From: Polytrichum commune
Lineage: Eukaryota; Streptophyta; Polytrichopsida; Polytrichales; Polytrichaceae
NCBI GenBank assembly: GCA_950295325.1
Contig: OX485803.1
Span: 19,282,001 to 19,346,000, forward strand
Direction of reading: 5' to 3'
Length of the DNA stretch: 64,000 nt
Shown here in pieces: positions 38,861-48,926 of this stretch (position 1 is its first letter; the number at the start of each line of letters is the position of its first letter). A program made the position numbers and the translations under genes. The notes under the pieces are model-generated. The model was not told where the DNA came from, did no database searches, and worked only from the letters and a program-made list of their open reading frames with translations.

Positions 38861-41470
38861 TATTAATTCCTAAAACACACATTATTTAGCTAAATCTCAA
38901 AATTAGCGAGGGCTGAATTTTTTTACCAAGTAATACTAATTTCATGAATACATGCTCATTTACCATAGATTTCATGAAGATTAATGTGTGATTGAATGTG
39001 TTGTAGAGTGATACAAAAATATTATATGCAACACACATGCTTGTCAACATGACTTTACTCAACCCCATGGTTGAGTTTTGTTTCTATATTTAGAAACATA
39101 ATAGGAGCATGCATTGTATAATCTTTATGGAAATAAACTTAGATAATAAGAAGAATTTGACACCAATATGAATAGTATGGATATTACAAATAATGTCGGT
39201 ACTTTCAGTGAAAAATGTTGCATGAATAGTGCCATGAGGAACATTGATGGTGCTTTCAATGAATGATGTTGCTATGAATAATGTTTTTAGTGGACAATGT
39301 CGGGATGAACATTGCTTCCTAGATCTTTTGGTGGCATTAAATTCATAGTGTAGAGAAATTTAGCATCACCTTCCCTACTTTTCCACACAAACTATTAGCC
39401 ATCCCACACTAATTGGGATAATCAATTTAGTACACACTCTAGAAGATGCCAACTAGTATGTCACGCTCACTATCCTCATATCAAGAATCTGAGGTGGCAC
39501 ATGGACAACATCACCAAATAATTTGAACAATGCTATATTCCTCTTATGCTCATTCATGCATGCATGCAACAAATACACCTAATATTCATCAAATACCCCA
39601 ATGAACAAAAAATTGAAAACCATCAACTGCCAATACTCCCCACCTTAGCACTCACCAAAACACCAAATACAAACACCAAAAACCCAAGAATGAATCCTAT
39701 CACAAGATGCCCTAACCCACTTAATTAGCTCATATAAAGGGATAGACAACCTCCCGAAGCCATCCTTCATAATCAAATCCATTACATTTTGCAACAGGTA
39801 AGACATCATGCCCTCACAATAACCACCCTCGAGGTACGCAAGATTGCTCCTGTAGTACCTTTACCACTTCCACACTATTTTAAAGGAAAGCGATTTCTTT
39901 GGAAATTAAGTTTTTACAATTTTTGATTTTCCCTTTAAATCAAGGAATGTTGGATCTAACATACATGTTGATATAAGGATTATCCTAAAAATAGAAAGAG
40001 TGGTAAAGATACTATGATATCCAAAAACTCACATAACCCCTCCCCCCACCCCCCCCCCCAAACATGCCTACATTGGCCTTTGTCACTAAATACTAATAAG
40101 AGGGGCCACATCTAACATGAGGCATGGCACTTGTCCCATAGTCATGCTCAGTAAACTTGTTTTGAGTTCACTATGAGCTCGCAAGTGTGATCAAGGTGAA
40201 GCCTCCCTCATTTGTGCCAACACTAGAAGTCGGTGTCGGTTTTTTCTCTCTAGTGGCCTTGTGTGAAGCACAATGGGACCCTTTTTATTCCTCAACCAAT
40301 AAGGGAATTTAGAAAGCAATGGTCATGATCCATGATCACTACATTGATTATCCCAATTAGTGAGGGAGGGCTAATATTGAGCGTGAGAAATCAATGAAGG
40401 CGATACTAAATTTCTTTACGTTATGAAATTAGTGCCATCAAAGATTGAGGAAACATCGTTCATCCCAACACTATTCACTTAAAATACCATGAATTGACAT
40501 TATTCATTGACAAGCATGTGTTTCCATATCATTTGGTTGAGGAATAAAAAGGGTTCCATTGGTACCAAATCATATGACTCTACAAACACCTTAGAGCATG
40601 CATTAATTCTCATGAAATCTATAATAAACGATCATGTATTCATAATTTAGTGTCACTCAATAAAGACTTCTCTATGCTTGACAAGAAAAAACTAGTTGGC
40701 ATGTAGGGAGCCAAGAGCCCACCCACTGCAAGGTAGGCAATAAATCCCACCTTGCACCAAGAGGATTCTTGAACAGGGTAGGACCAACGGGCTCAAATCC
40801 ATGTTAGATTGTCCGACGTTGCTTATATATTTATTTATTTATAGGGGAGAAAACATTAACTGTGAGTGAGTTTGAACCATCATGTGGATAGTCAACCATA
40901 GTGAGTAGGGAGAATGATCCCCAAGTAGGACAATCACATGTTTAAATCCACACATGCTTGTTGTATGTGAAATTACATCTACATGCTAACGTAAATTCAA
41001 CCACGTTGCAATGTGAACCTTTGCATTTGGCACCCACTTGGAACGACTCGAATTGTGTGCCCCTATATAATGTATTAAAAGGTATTAATCATGTTGGACA
41101 TCATATTACAATTCTCATTCACACGATGTTAGTATCCGAAGAAAAATTGTCGTTCTTTGCTCAACATAATAAAGTAAGGATTCGTACATGACATTCCTCA
41201 TCAAGTTGAGCATGTTTGGCGGACCTAAGAATCGGGCTCAACACATTCCTTGAATCATTGAGGTAACCAAGATGTTTGACACCATATGACATTAGTATGA
41301 ATGTGAGAAACTTACACCCACTTTTGATACAATTGAAAAAACCTCGGTGGAAAGTGTTGAAGAATCTATGAGCTAGATTCACCGAACTCCATAGCCCAAT
41401 TTAGATACTATATCCGTGAAAAGAAGAATGGACAAATCTCAATGTTGGAAGAATGTTATGTAGGGAGTAT
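38861..41470. other. Gene-free stretch
   Basis: No gene supported. About 39,190-39,330 contains degenerate short repeats of 'gaataatgtt' and 'gaacattg' type. Short coding-like remnants near 39,540-39,870 and 40,958-41,191 carry no recognisable domain. Confidence 0.45.
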
Positions 41471-41473
41471 CAT

Positions 41474-41808
41474 AATGTTTGCACACATTAAAGGTATCCG
41501 CAAGTTAAAGCATATGAAACCATAGGTTATGAGGAACCCAAAGATTATGAGAATTAACACAAAGTCACCAAAGTTTTTGTAATGTTTGCACACATTAAAG
41601 GTATCCGTAAGTTAAAGCATATGAAACCATAGGTTATGAGGAACCCAAAGATTATGAGAATTAACACAAAGTCATCAAAGTTTTTGTAATGCTTTCATTA
41701 TCATACACAAAAGAATTATTCATAAAGTAAAGTGGATGAAATCACGAGTTCAGTCTCAAACTTGGAGTTTACGAGGATTAACACAAAGTCATCCATGTTT
41801 TCATAATA
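41474..41808. repeat. Tandem repeat, 107-bp unit, three copies
   Basis: Copies start at 41,474 and 41,581 and are nearly identical over 107 bp ('gtttgcacacattaaaggta', 'ggttatgaggaacccaaaga', 'gaattaacacaaagtca'). A third, much diverged copy starts at about 41,688 and ends in 'attaacacaaagtcatcc'. Confidence 0.85.
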
Positions 41809-43270
41809 CTTAATTTTATCATCCAGAAGGAGCGGTGTCGGGCTATTAAAAACCGGTTTTCTAGCTTGTCCTATTAGGATGGGTGGGTCAAGCTAGCTTT
41901 GCATATGCCAATCTGGGATTTAGGATGACGAATCCTAATTTTTCCTCAAAGTTTGAGAGGTGGAAGGAGGCATTCCCAATATTTTCACCCAACTTTCAAA
42001 ATAAGTTCCAAAACACGATTAGTAGTGAGCTCTTAATACAAAACTTTTTTCACATAAAGATCAAACCCATGATTTCATCCCTCTTTGAGGGACCTTACGA
42101 ATTACTCCAAAGATTGGTTTACAACAACACTTGCCCGTTCTTGGCACTTCGATACTTTCAATTTCCCATATTTCAAACTCTAGACCGAAAACGCCACAAG
42201 CGTGTTCTTATGCCTCACCATTGCGAATCCATAAGAGTTATTCACAAAGTCCTCCAAAGAGACAACAAACATGGCCTTAAACTAATCAAGCCTAAAAGCC
42301 CCATGACTTCCCCCATGAAAATGTGGGATCCTAAACCCTAAACCCTTCATTAGGATTTTCTAGTCATCTTGCACCAATTGCATGTTTCATATCCTGGGAA
42401 AAGTGGACTACTCAGAAAAAAAAAAACAATCATTTAAGACCTATCTACCTTAGTTTGAAGACCGATCTTCAAGCATGGGTCCAATCTTGAGTGAGAAAGT
42501 AAGGCGGATAAGGGGTATTTTCAACCCCAAGTTTTTTGGATCTAGACTGTGAAGTTAACCCTCCCTAAATAAAAAACAATGAATTCAATTGCAAAAACTT
42601 GGGTTTTAGAGTCAACCATGATAACAACTAGTGCTATGAAATGAATTGAATCAAAATTGAATATAAAGTCCATGACGCCAAAAGGTTTATGAGGCAAGAA
42701 ATACACCAAGATGGTGTCAAAAAGGCTAATTCCCTAGAGTAAAGGTGTGTACGTAGTGGCCTCAGGAAAGTAGAGGCTAATATCAACGAAGAAGGGAATA
42801 ATCGCATAAGATTGTACCTCTCATCCATCCAACATAAATTTTTTTACCCCCTATAGGTTTGTGGCCAATTAATCCCTAACGACTTAGACTACACTGACTC
42901 GGGGTCTTTAAAAGTTGATGATGATGTCAACTCAATTAAAAACAATAACCTCCACACTACACACGATTTCATGATTTTTATGTTGGATGAATGAAAGATA
43001 TACTCGTGTAGGATAATTTCCTCTCTCCAATATCAACTCGATGGTCTTATTGGAAGAAATGCTTGAGACTAATAACCTAGGAAGGGAAGGAAACCTAAGT
43101 CTAAGGGATTTGTAGAGAGGACGCATGTCCACCTGGCTGTAAAATCAAGGGACGCGTGTCTTGAGTAGCATCGCATTTCCAGACTTTGCAATCGAGGCAG
43201 CCGCAATAAGAATCTAACGTAAAGATTCAACATAGAGTCGCTTTGGTATGCGAATTGTTTCTAATTACGG
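41809..43270. other. Gene-free stretch with an unrecognised open frame and a family F copy
   Basis: A plus-strand frame at 41,883-42,341 (152 codons) is AT-rich, shows no recognisable domain and has no supporting splice or promoter signals, so I do not call it a gene. About 42,815-43,020 is a family F element ('gtacctctcatccatccaac' at its left, inverted 'atgttggatgaatgaaaga' at its right). Confidence 0.4.
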
Positions 43271-43273
43271 ATG

Positions 43274-43642
43274 CTAAGCTAGTCGGTCTGGAAGGAGGTC
43301 AAAGCTGGTGGAGGAATGAATCAAAGCACGCACGGGATCGGTCTGCGTTGATCGCATGTAGCAGACGTCATCTTTTTGGGTGTCTGCTGGAATTGGATCC
43401 TCTCTAATATACTGTAGATCGGGTGGAGTTCTGGGTTGAGGCTGGTTGGGGTTTCGCGTGATCAGGTTTTGCGGCAACTTAGAATGGGTGACATTTGGAT
43501 GAACACTGGGTTTGGTTCCAGCCGGAGCGTCGGTAGGAAAGGAAGGTCTGTAAGAAGAAGTTACTAGCTTAGCTTTCAAGCTTTTTCTGCACACCTTCTG
43601 GGTTTGCAGTTGGAGCACGCTGCCGTTCACTCTCCTCACCAA
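43274..43642 (-). CDS. Possible small gene or 5' exon, unrecognised
   Basis: An uninterrupted minus-strand frame of 122 codons in GC-richer sequence about 100 bp before the tandem leader repeats of the EF-hand gene. The predicted product is basic in its first third and rich in proline and threonine afterwards; no domain is recognised. Divergent placement relative to the downstream gene would allow a shared promoter. It may equally be a chance frame in promoter DNA, which is the more cautious reading. Confidence 0.2.
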   Translation of the reverse strand: MVRRVNGSVLQLQTQKVCRKSLKAKLVTSSYRPSFPTDAPAGTKPSVHPNVTHSKLPQNLITRNPNQPQPRTPPDLQYIREDPIPADTQKDDVCYMRSTQTDPVRALIHSSTSFDLLPDRLA

Positions 43643-43739
43643 AGGTTGCGGTTTCGTAAAAGGTATTGGAGAACGGAAACCCCAAAGAGACTTGCATGTA
43701 GTGTCAGTTTTGTGTTTGTTTTACACTTGGGGGGGGGGG

Positions 43740-44520
43740 CACCAAATTTGAGCTAGGAGGAGCTTCTTCGTAGTCTTGTTTGGACTGTGTTGTATGTTGT
43801 TTTGAAGAGGGTTAAGTAAAGTAGGGTATGTAGTCTTGTAGGTGTGCAGGATTTCGGAGGATCGAGGTTTTTGTGAGGGTGATGTGAGGGTGATGTGAGG
43901 GTTACGCTAGGTGGAGGTGTTTTCTCTGATCTGCAGTTGTGAGGTTTTTGTGGCGAGGTTTTGTTACTCTTGGAAGTAGCACCAATTTGAGTCTAGCTTC
44001 TACGCGTATGTGGATTGTGTTGGATTTTGGTTTGAAGAGAGGTTAAAGTAGTGTGGAAACTTGTGAGGGCTATTTGAGTTTGGGCAGAGGTTTCTTATCT
44101 CTGCATTTGTGAGATTTTGTTTTAAATTGCCTGGTGTTTGACGTTTAGGGTTTGGTACTCTTGTGGCTTGTACCAAATTTGAGCGTAGCTTCTACCTACT
44201 CTTGTTTGGATTATGTTGTATTATTGTTGGAAGAGGGCAAGTAAGTTGTAGCGTGCAAGTTTTTGAGGTTTATGTGAGTTTAGGTAGAGGTTTCTTGCGA
44301 GATCTTTTCTGTAGATTGCGTGGTGTTTTTGTGGGTAGGGTTTGTTACACTCGTGGCATCAAATTTAAGCCCAGCTTCTACTCTTGTTTGGATTGCATTG
44401 TATTCTATTTGAAGAGGGTGCGTATGGAATGTCCAAGTTTCTGAGGTTTATGTGAGTTTGGGGAGAGGTTTCTTGTGAGATTTTTCCATAGATTGCGTGG
44501 TGTTTTTTTGTTGTTAAAGG
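43740..44520 (+). repeat. Tandemly duplicated leader/promoter unit before the EF-hand gene, four copies
   Basis: Copies start near 43,740, 43,980, 44,172 and 44,358, each with 'accaaatttgag' followed by 'agcttctac', 'tcttgtttggattgtgttg', 'ttgaagaggg', 'gtttatgtgagttt', 'gagaggtttctt', 'agattgcgtggtgttt' and 'gggtttgttactctt'. The spacing shrinks from about 240 to 186 bp. The last copy ends a few bases before the start codon at 44,526. Each of the last copies contains a GTTTAT donor-like word and a pyrimidine-rich stretch ending in TAG, so a duplicated untranslated exon-intron unit is possible. Confidence 0.8.
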
Positions 44521-44525
44521 TTTGA

Positions 44526-45323
44526 ATGGCGTCGCATACATATGGAGGGGGAGGTAAGCCATCGGCTCCCCCATATCAGGCTCAGGCTTGGCCTCCACAG
44601 CAGGGTGGCTATGGTGGACAGCAGCCACCACCAGTAGGAGGAGCTTATGGGCAACAGCCACCGGCTGGATATGGAGGCCAAGCTTACGCAGGCCAAGCTT
44701 ATCAATACGGATCGAACTGGAATCAGCAGCCACAACAGCAGTATCCACCGACGCCTTATCAGCAACAACCGGGACCGATATTCCCACCTGGGACAGACCA
44801 GGAAATCATCCAGGTGTTCCAAAACGCGGACAAAAACCGGAGTGGGACAATTGACGCGAGGGAGCTCCGCGATGTTTTATCGGTAGGCCGCTTCCCCTTC
44901 ACCGACCGCACCGTGCGCCTCATGCTCCATCTGTTTGCTGACAACCGGCACGACACTTCACGCATCGGGCCGGCGGGGTTTGCGAAGCTGTGGCGAGAAA
45001 TTAAAATCTGGAATGCCAAGTTCACCGAGTACGATCGAGACGCGAGCGGGACGATCGACATGTACGAGCTTGAAGCGGCGCTGCGCAGCTTCAACTTTGC
45101 CATTCCTCCGCAAGTTCTGCAAATGCTTGTTGCGAAGTATGACATGACGGGTGGCAGCAGGAGCATTGGGTATGATAACTTTGTTGAGTGCGGGTTTGTT
45201 GTGAAAGGGTTGACGGAACAGTTCAGGGACCAGGATAGAAGGCAAGCGGGAAACCCAACGGGTAATGCGACGTTCAATTACACGGATTTCATGCTTCTTG
45301 TGATTCCGTTTATTGCTGCGTGA
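44526..45323 (+). CDS. Penta-EF-hand calcium-binding protein (plant CML48-50/PDCD6-like)
   Basis: A single exon of 265 residues. Residues 1-90 are a disordered Gly/Pro/Gln/Tyr-rich tail (repeats of GGYGGQQPPP and GGQAYAGQAY type), typical of plant penta-EF-hand proteins. The first EF loop starts at D102 (DKNRSGTIDARE) and the third at D170 (DRDASGTIDMYE); both keep the acidic and glutamate ligands. The second (about 139-150) and fourth (about 206-218) lack key ligands. The C-terminal part, with NYTDFMLLVIPF at about 251-262, is the pairing fifth hand. The family binds calcium, dimerises and attaches to membranes or partner proteins in the cytosol. The start is the first ATG after the duplicated leader, with no upstream extension. 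The coding region is much GC-richer than its surroundings, and antisense frames across it are shadows. Confidence 0.93.
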   Translation: MASHTYGGGGKPSAPPYQAQAWPPQQGGYGGQQPPPVGGAYGQQPPAGYGGQAYAGQAYQYGSNWNQQPQQQYPPTPYQQQPGPIFPPGTDQEIIQVFQNADKNRSGTIDARELRDVLSVGRFPFTDRTVRLMLHLFADNRHDTSRIGPAGFAKLWREIKIWNAKFTEYDRDASGTIDMYELEAALRSFNFAIPPQVLQMLVAKYDMTGGSRSIGYDNFVECGFVVKGLTEQFRDQDRRQAGNPTGNATFNYTDFMLLVIPFIAA

Positions 45324-46080
45324 GTGAGAAAGCAAATTTGTTGATCTTCGGACCTTTCTTGGAGAATGGGGGGATTCACTTCTTGACAAAAGATTTTGAT
45401 TATTGAAAGGTGCATGCGGAGGGTTTTGTTGACCCAGTTTTAGAAACACACTGATTGCCTCACGATGACCTCTGCAAGACAAATGTTGTGTAGGTTCATT
45501 GTAGCCTACTTATGTAGAAGGAGATTGGAGTTTTAGGGTTAAACATAGCTGAAGACACAAGTTGGTGAATTTTGCAATATCACTGTAAGAATAATGTGTG
45601 TGCATTGCAGCTAGGTACATATAAAGTGCACAAGAAGCGTACAGTTATTTTTTTTTCCATGTGCAACAGACATGTGTGCTCCTATCTTATTCTTGCACTT
45701 CAGATTACATGTTCTGTCAATTGAATCGTGGCCAGGTGTCGTAGATTCTTCTGACACTCATTTTGTGTTTCAATAGCCGAATCCGGACTTTTTGAACAGA
45801 AGCACTGTTTTGGTTTTTCAATGAGTTTTCAGTGAAGTGGCTTTCAAAGTTCATCGGATGAATTGCAAGTGGCCAAGTGAAAGGCCCAATTTTTGAAAGA
45901 GGATAGTGTGTCTGGGATTCTTGACACCTGGACTTTTAATGAGAGAGAGATGTCTATGAAGAGGACCTTCTTTGCTTCAATGCACAGTACTGTGTGGAGG
46001 ACGGTGATGTTAAGATTATTGAACTTGCATACATGCTCGCTTATACATCTATTTTATTGGGATTTCATTGAGTTTGAAGT
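45324..46080 (+). other. 3' flank of the EF-hand gene
   Basis: No further gene is supported. It probably includes the 3' untranslated region; a short plus-strand frame at 45,893-46,087 has no domain and runs into the next repeat. Confidence 0.4.
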
Positions 46081-46259
46081 TGGCTAGTAGATAGGTCCAA
46101 GCCTTTCAATTGACATAGTAACACACACTGTTCATATGCTATAAAATGAAGGCAGCAAGGCTAGAAAATAAAAGCTTTTTGAATCAAAATTGTTGATATA
46201 AGTGAACTTCATCTTCTCCTGAATGTAAAATAGAATAAAAGGGCAGATCATGGCTTGAT
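46081..46259 (+). repeat. Partial copy (copy 0) of the roughly 0.5-kb tandem unit
   Basis: It begins with 'ttggctagtagataggtcca', continues 'aaaatgaaggc' and 'acttcatcttctcctgaat', and ends 'catggcttgatg', the same order as in the three complete units at 47,343-48,900. It is separated from them by a family L element and the TPC-like exon. Confidence 0.75.
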
Positions 46260-46262
46260 GAG

Positions 46263-46852
46263 TACACCCTAAACTTTGTAATATCAACCTCTGTAATGTC
46301 ACACTCTCTTATAACCTGAAACCTAAGGGAATGGATGTTCTTAGTTCAAATCTCACTCCTTATTGTCACAATTCTCTTCCTTATATCTTGGTTTTGCCAT
46401 TATGCAAACCATCATAGAAGACAACCCACACCCTCGCATTGTGTTATGTTTCAATATGTAGAGTGTCTTCTTTCTCTTCTTATTCTTCTTTTTATGCCAT
46501 TTGTTGGATTGTTGATGCATGGATATGTCACATTGCTCGGGAAGGCCAAGTGGAAAATGTGTTATGATATTGTAGATTTCCCACGGTATCATTTGGTCTA
46601 AACCATAATCCCTAATCATGTACCATGTCTTCTCCCTCTCACATGTGTTGTACATCTGTCGGCAATTCAATCCACCAATGTGGGAAGCTCTGTAAAGAGT
46701 TGAATATATGTACATGTGCGTGCATTACTCATTGTAGAAGGTCGCTGCTTACTAATCTCAAATGCAAACCCTATTGATTTTGCATTCTACCAGTTTGATT
46801 TTGCAAAAATGTGTCGTATAAATGAATGTCATATTAACGAGGTTAGATTGTA
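46263..46852 (+). mobile_element. Dispersed element family L, copy 2
   Basis: It starts TACACCCTAAACTTTGTAA and matches the reverse complement of 14,184-14,665 through about 46,600. The right end is approximate ('aacgaggttagattgta'). It interrupts the tandem-unit region. Short frames on both strands are shadows. Confidence 0.55.
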
Positions 46853-46914
46853 TCCTTAGAAGCTAAGTTGTTATGAATATGAGATCAAACATCATGGATA
46901 TGGTATTATTCTAG

Positions 46915-46987
46915 GTTACTTCCATCAATTGCTGATGAAGATATAGAAGCAATATTTTATGCTTTGGATGACGGTGGTGACTTCAAG
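46915..46987 (+). pseudogene. Orphan exon resembling EF hand 2 of plant two-pore channel TPC1
   Basis: Between an AG (46,913-46,914) and a GT (46,988-46,989) lie 73 bases that read LPSIADEDIEAIFYALDD followed by GGDFK in a single open frame. Plant TPC1, the calcium-regulated vacuolar cation channel, has at this place a segment of the form LPKIS-EE----F-ELDD--DFK, followed by an intron-compatible position. No other TPC exon with clear similarity is seen up- or downstream, so it is either a lone fragment of a duplicated channel gene or part of a gene too diverged to read. The similarity covers only 24 residues. Confidence 0.5.
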
Positions 46988-47342
46988 GTTTGTTTCAGAC
47001 ATTGATTTATTATTATTATATATAATTTCTTAGCAAATAATGAATTTCTTCATAAGATGTTTGGGTTTCGTCCATGTCGAAAATTTAAAGTGTTAGTAGT
47101 CTCCAAATCAATAAAGAAAAATTTGTTGACCTTTGTAATGCCATCTCTTTGAATTTGAAAGGACAAATGAGTTGCAATCATGTTTGCATTTGGATGACGT
47201 CCCTTATACTAATATTTTTTTTCCATGTATGTTTCTTGAGATGACTTTCTAGTAAGCTTAAATGTGCAGAGTGTATGTCCTTTATAATCGTTGGTTAATT
47301 TGTGAAAAAATTGGATCCTTTTTGCTTGTGGGTTGATGTGCA

Positions 47343-48900
47343 GATTGGCTAGTAGATAGATCCAAGCATTTTCCATTCACATAGGTATACATATTGATCT
47401 TGTGATTTAAAATGAAGGAAAAAAGACTTGAAAACAAATTTTTGTCTACCAAACTTCATCTTATCCTGAATTTAAAATAAAATAAAAGCTCAGAAGATGG
47501 CTTGATGTGTAGTGCTTTATTTTTACGGTATACTCTACTTTTTATATTTGTTTTATTTTTAAAATTTATTTATATTATTGCATATAACTTAGTGCTTTGT
47601 TTTAGAAATGTTCATTACTTTTATTTTCTTATTTTGATTTTTCTATTGCATACAACTTACATATACCTTGAAGTATTTGAACCTCGTGTTGATTGCAAAT
47701 CTTGTATTCTCTTGATTCAGGTTTATGATTATATTCTTGACTCTCTAGTGAAATGCAAAAGAAGACTCAACTACGACCTTGTGCATGACTATTTTGATAT
47801 CATCAAAATTATCTTATCGTACATTGTGACATGAAAAGAATTGTTGGGCTTGTATTGAAGTGGATCACCCGACGAAAAGAAAAGTTTTTTTGCATCAAGG
47901 GTTAGGAGATTGGCTAGTAGATAGGTCCAAGCCTTTTCCACCCGATAGGTATACATATTGATCTTGTGATTTAAAATGAAGGCAAAAAGATTTGAAAACA
48001 AATTTTTTGTCTACCAAACTACATCTTATCCTGAATTTAAAATAAAGTTTACGCTAAGAACATGGCTTGATGTGTAGAGCTTTATTTTTACGGTCTACTC
48101 TACCTTTTATAAATTTTTTATAAAAGTTAAAAGTTAAAATTTAAATTAATTTAAAATTTTTATTGCATACAACTTACATATACCTTGAAGTATTTGAACC
48201 TCGTATTGATTGCAAATATGGTATTCTCTTGGTTCATGTTTATGATTATATTCTTGACTCTTTAATGAAATGCAGAAGAAGGCTCAACTACGACCTTGTG
48301 CATCATTATTTTGAGATTATCAAAATTATCTTATCGTACACTATGACACGAAAGGAATCGTTGGGCTTGTATTGAAGTGGATCTCCTAACGAAAGGAAAT
48401 TTTTTTGGCATCAAGGGTTAGGAGATTGGCTAGTAGATAGGTCTAAGTCTTTTCCATTCACATAGGTATACATATTGATCTTGTGATTTAAAAGGAAGGC
48501 GAAAAGATTTGAAAACAAAATCTTTGTCTACCAAACTTCATCTAATCATGAATTTAAAAAAAAGTAAAAGCTCAGAACATGACTTGATGTGTAGCGCTTT
48601 ATTTTTATAGTCTACTCTACCTTTTATACTTGTTTGAGAATAGATCATTACTTTTAGTTTTTATTTTTTATTTTTTTTATTGCATACAACTTACATATAC
48701 CTTGAAGTATTTGAACCTCGTGTTGATTGCAAATCTCGTATTCTCTTGGTTCATGTTTATGATTATATTCTTGACTCTTTAGTGAAATGCAGAAGAAGGC
48801 TCAACTACAACCTTGTGCATCATTATTTTGAGATCATCAAAATTATCTTATCGTGCACTGTGACACGAAAAAAATTGTTGGACTTGTATTAAAGTGCATC
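47343..48900 (+). repeat. Three tandem units of about 480-565 bp, each with a conserved open frame
   Basis: Units start with 'gattggctagtagatag' at about 47,344, 47,910 and 48,424. Each contains 'tatacatattgatcttgtga', 'tcttatcctgaatttaaa', 'tttatttttacggt', an AT-rich variable segment and then a frame of 55-70 codons encoding TYIYLEVFEPRVDCK, YDYILDSL and HHYFEIIKIILS. The frame is open in all three, but differences between copies are mostly amino-acid-changing (V/I, S/Y, M/V, D/N), which argues against selection. In another frame the same stretch reads a hydrophobic segment, interrupted by a stop in copy 1. The third unit runs into the gene at 48,927. Confidence 0.85.
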
Positions 48901-48926
48901 ACCCGACGAAAGGAGATTGGTGCAAC

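Noticed and set aside
41883-42341. 152-codon plus-strand frame
   Set aside because: AT-rich with no recognisable domain, no splice context, and next to tandem repeats; the evidence is too thin for a gene call.
44365-45482. Long minus-strand frames opposite the EF-hand gene
   Set aside because: They are antisense shadows of a GC-rich coding region; the plus-strand frame has the EF-hand motifs.
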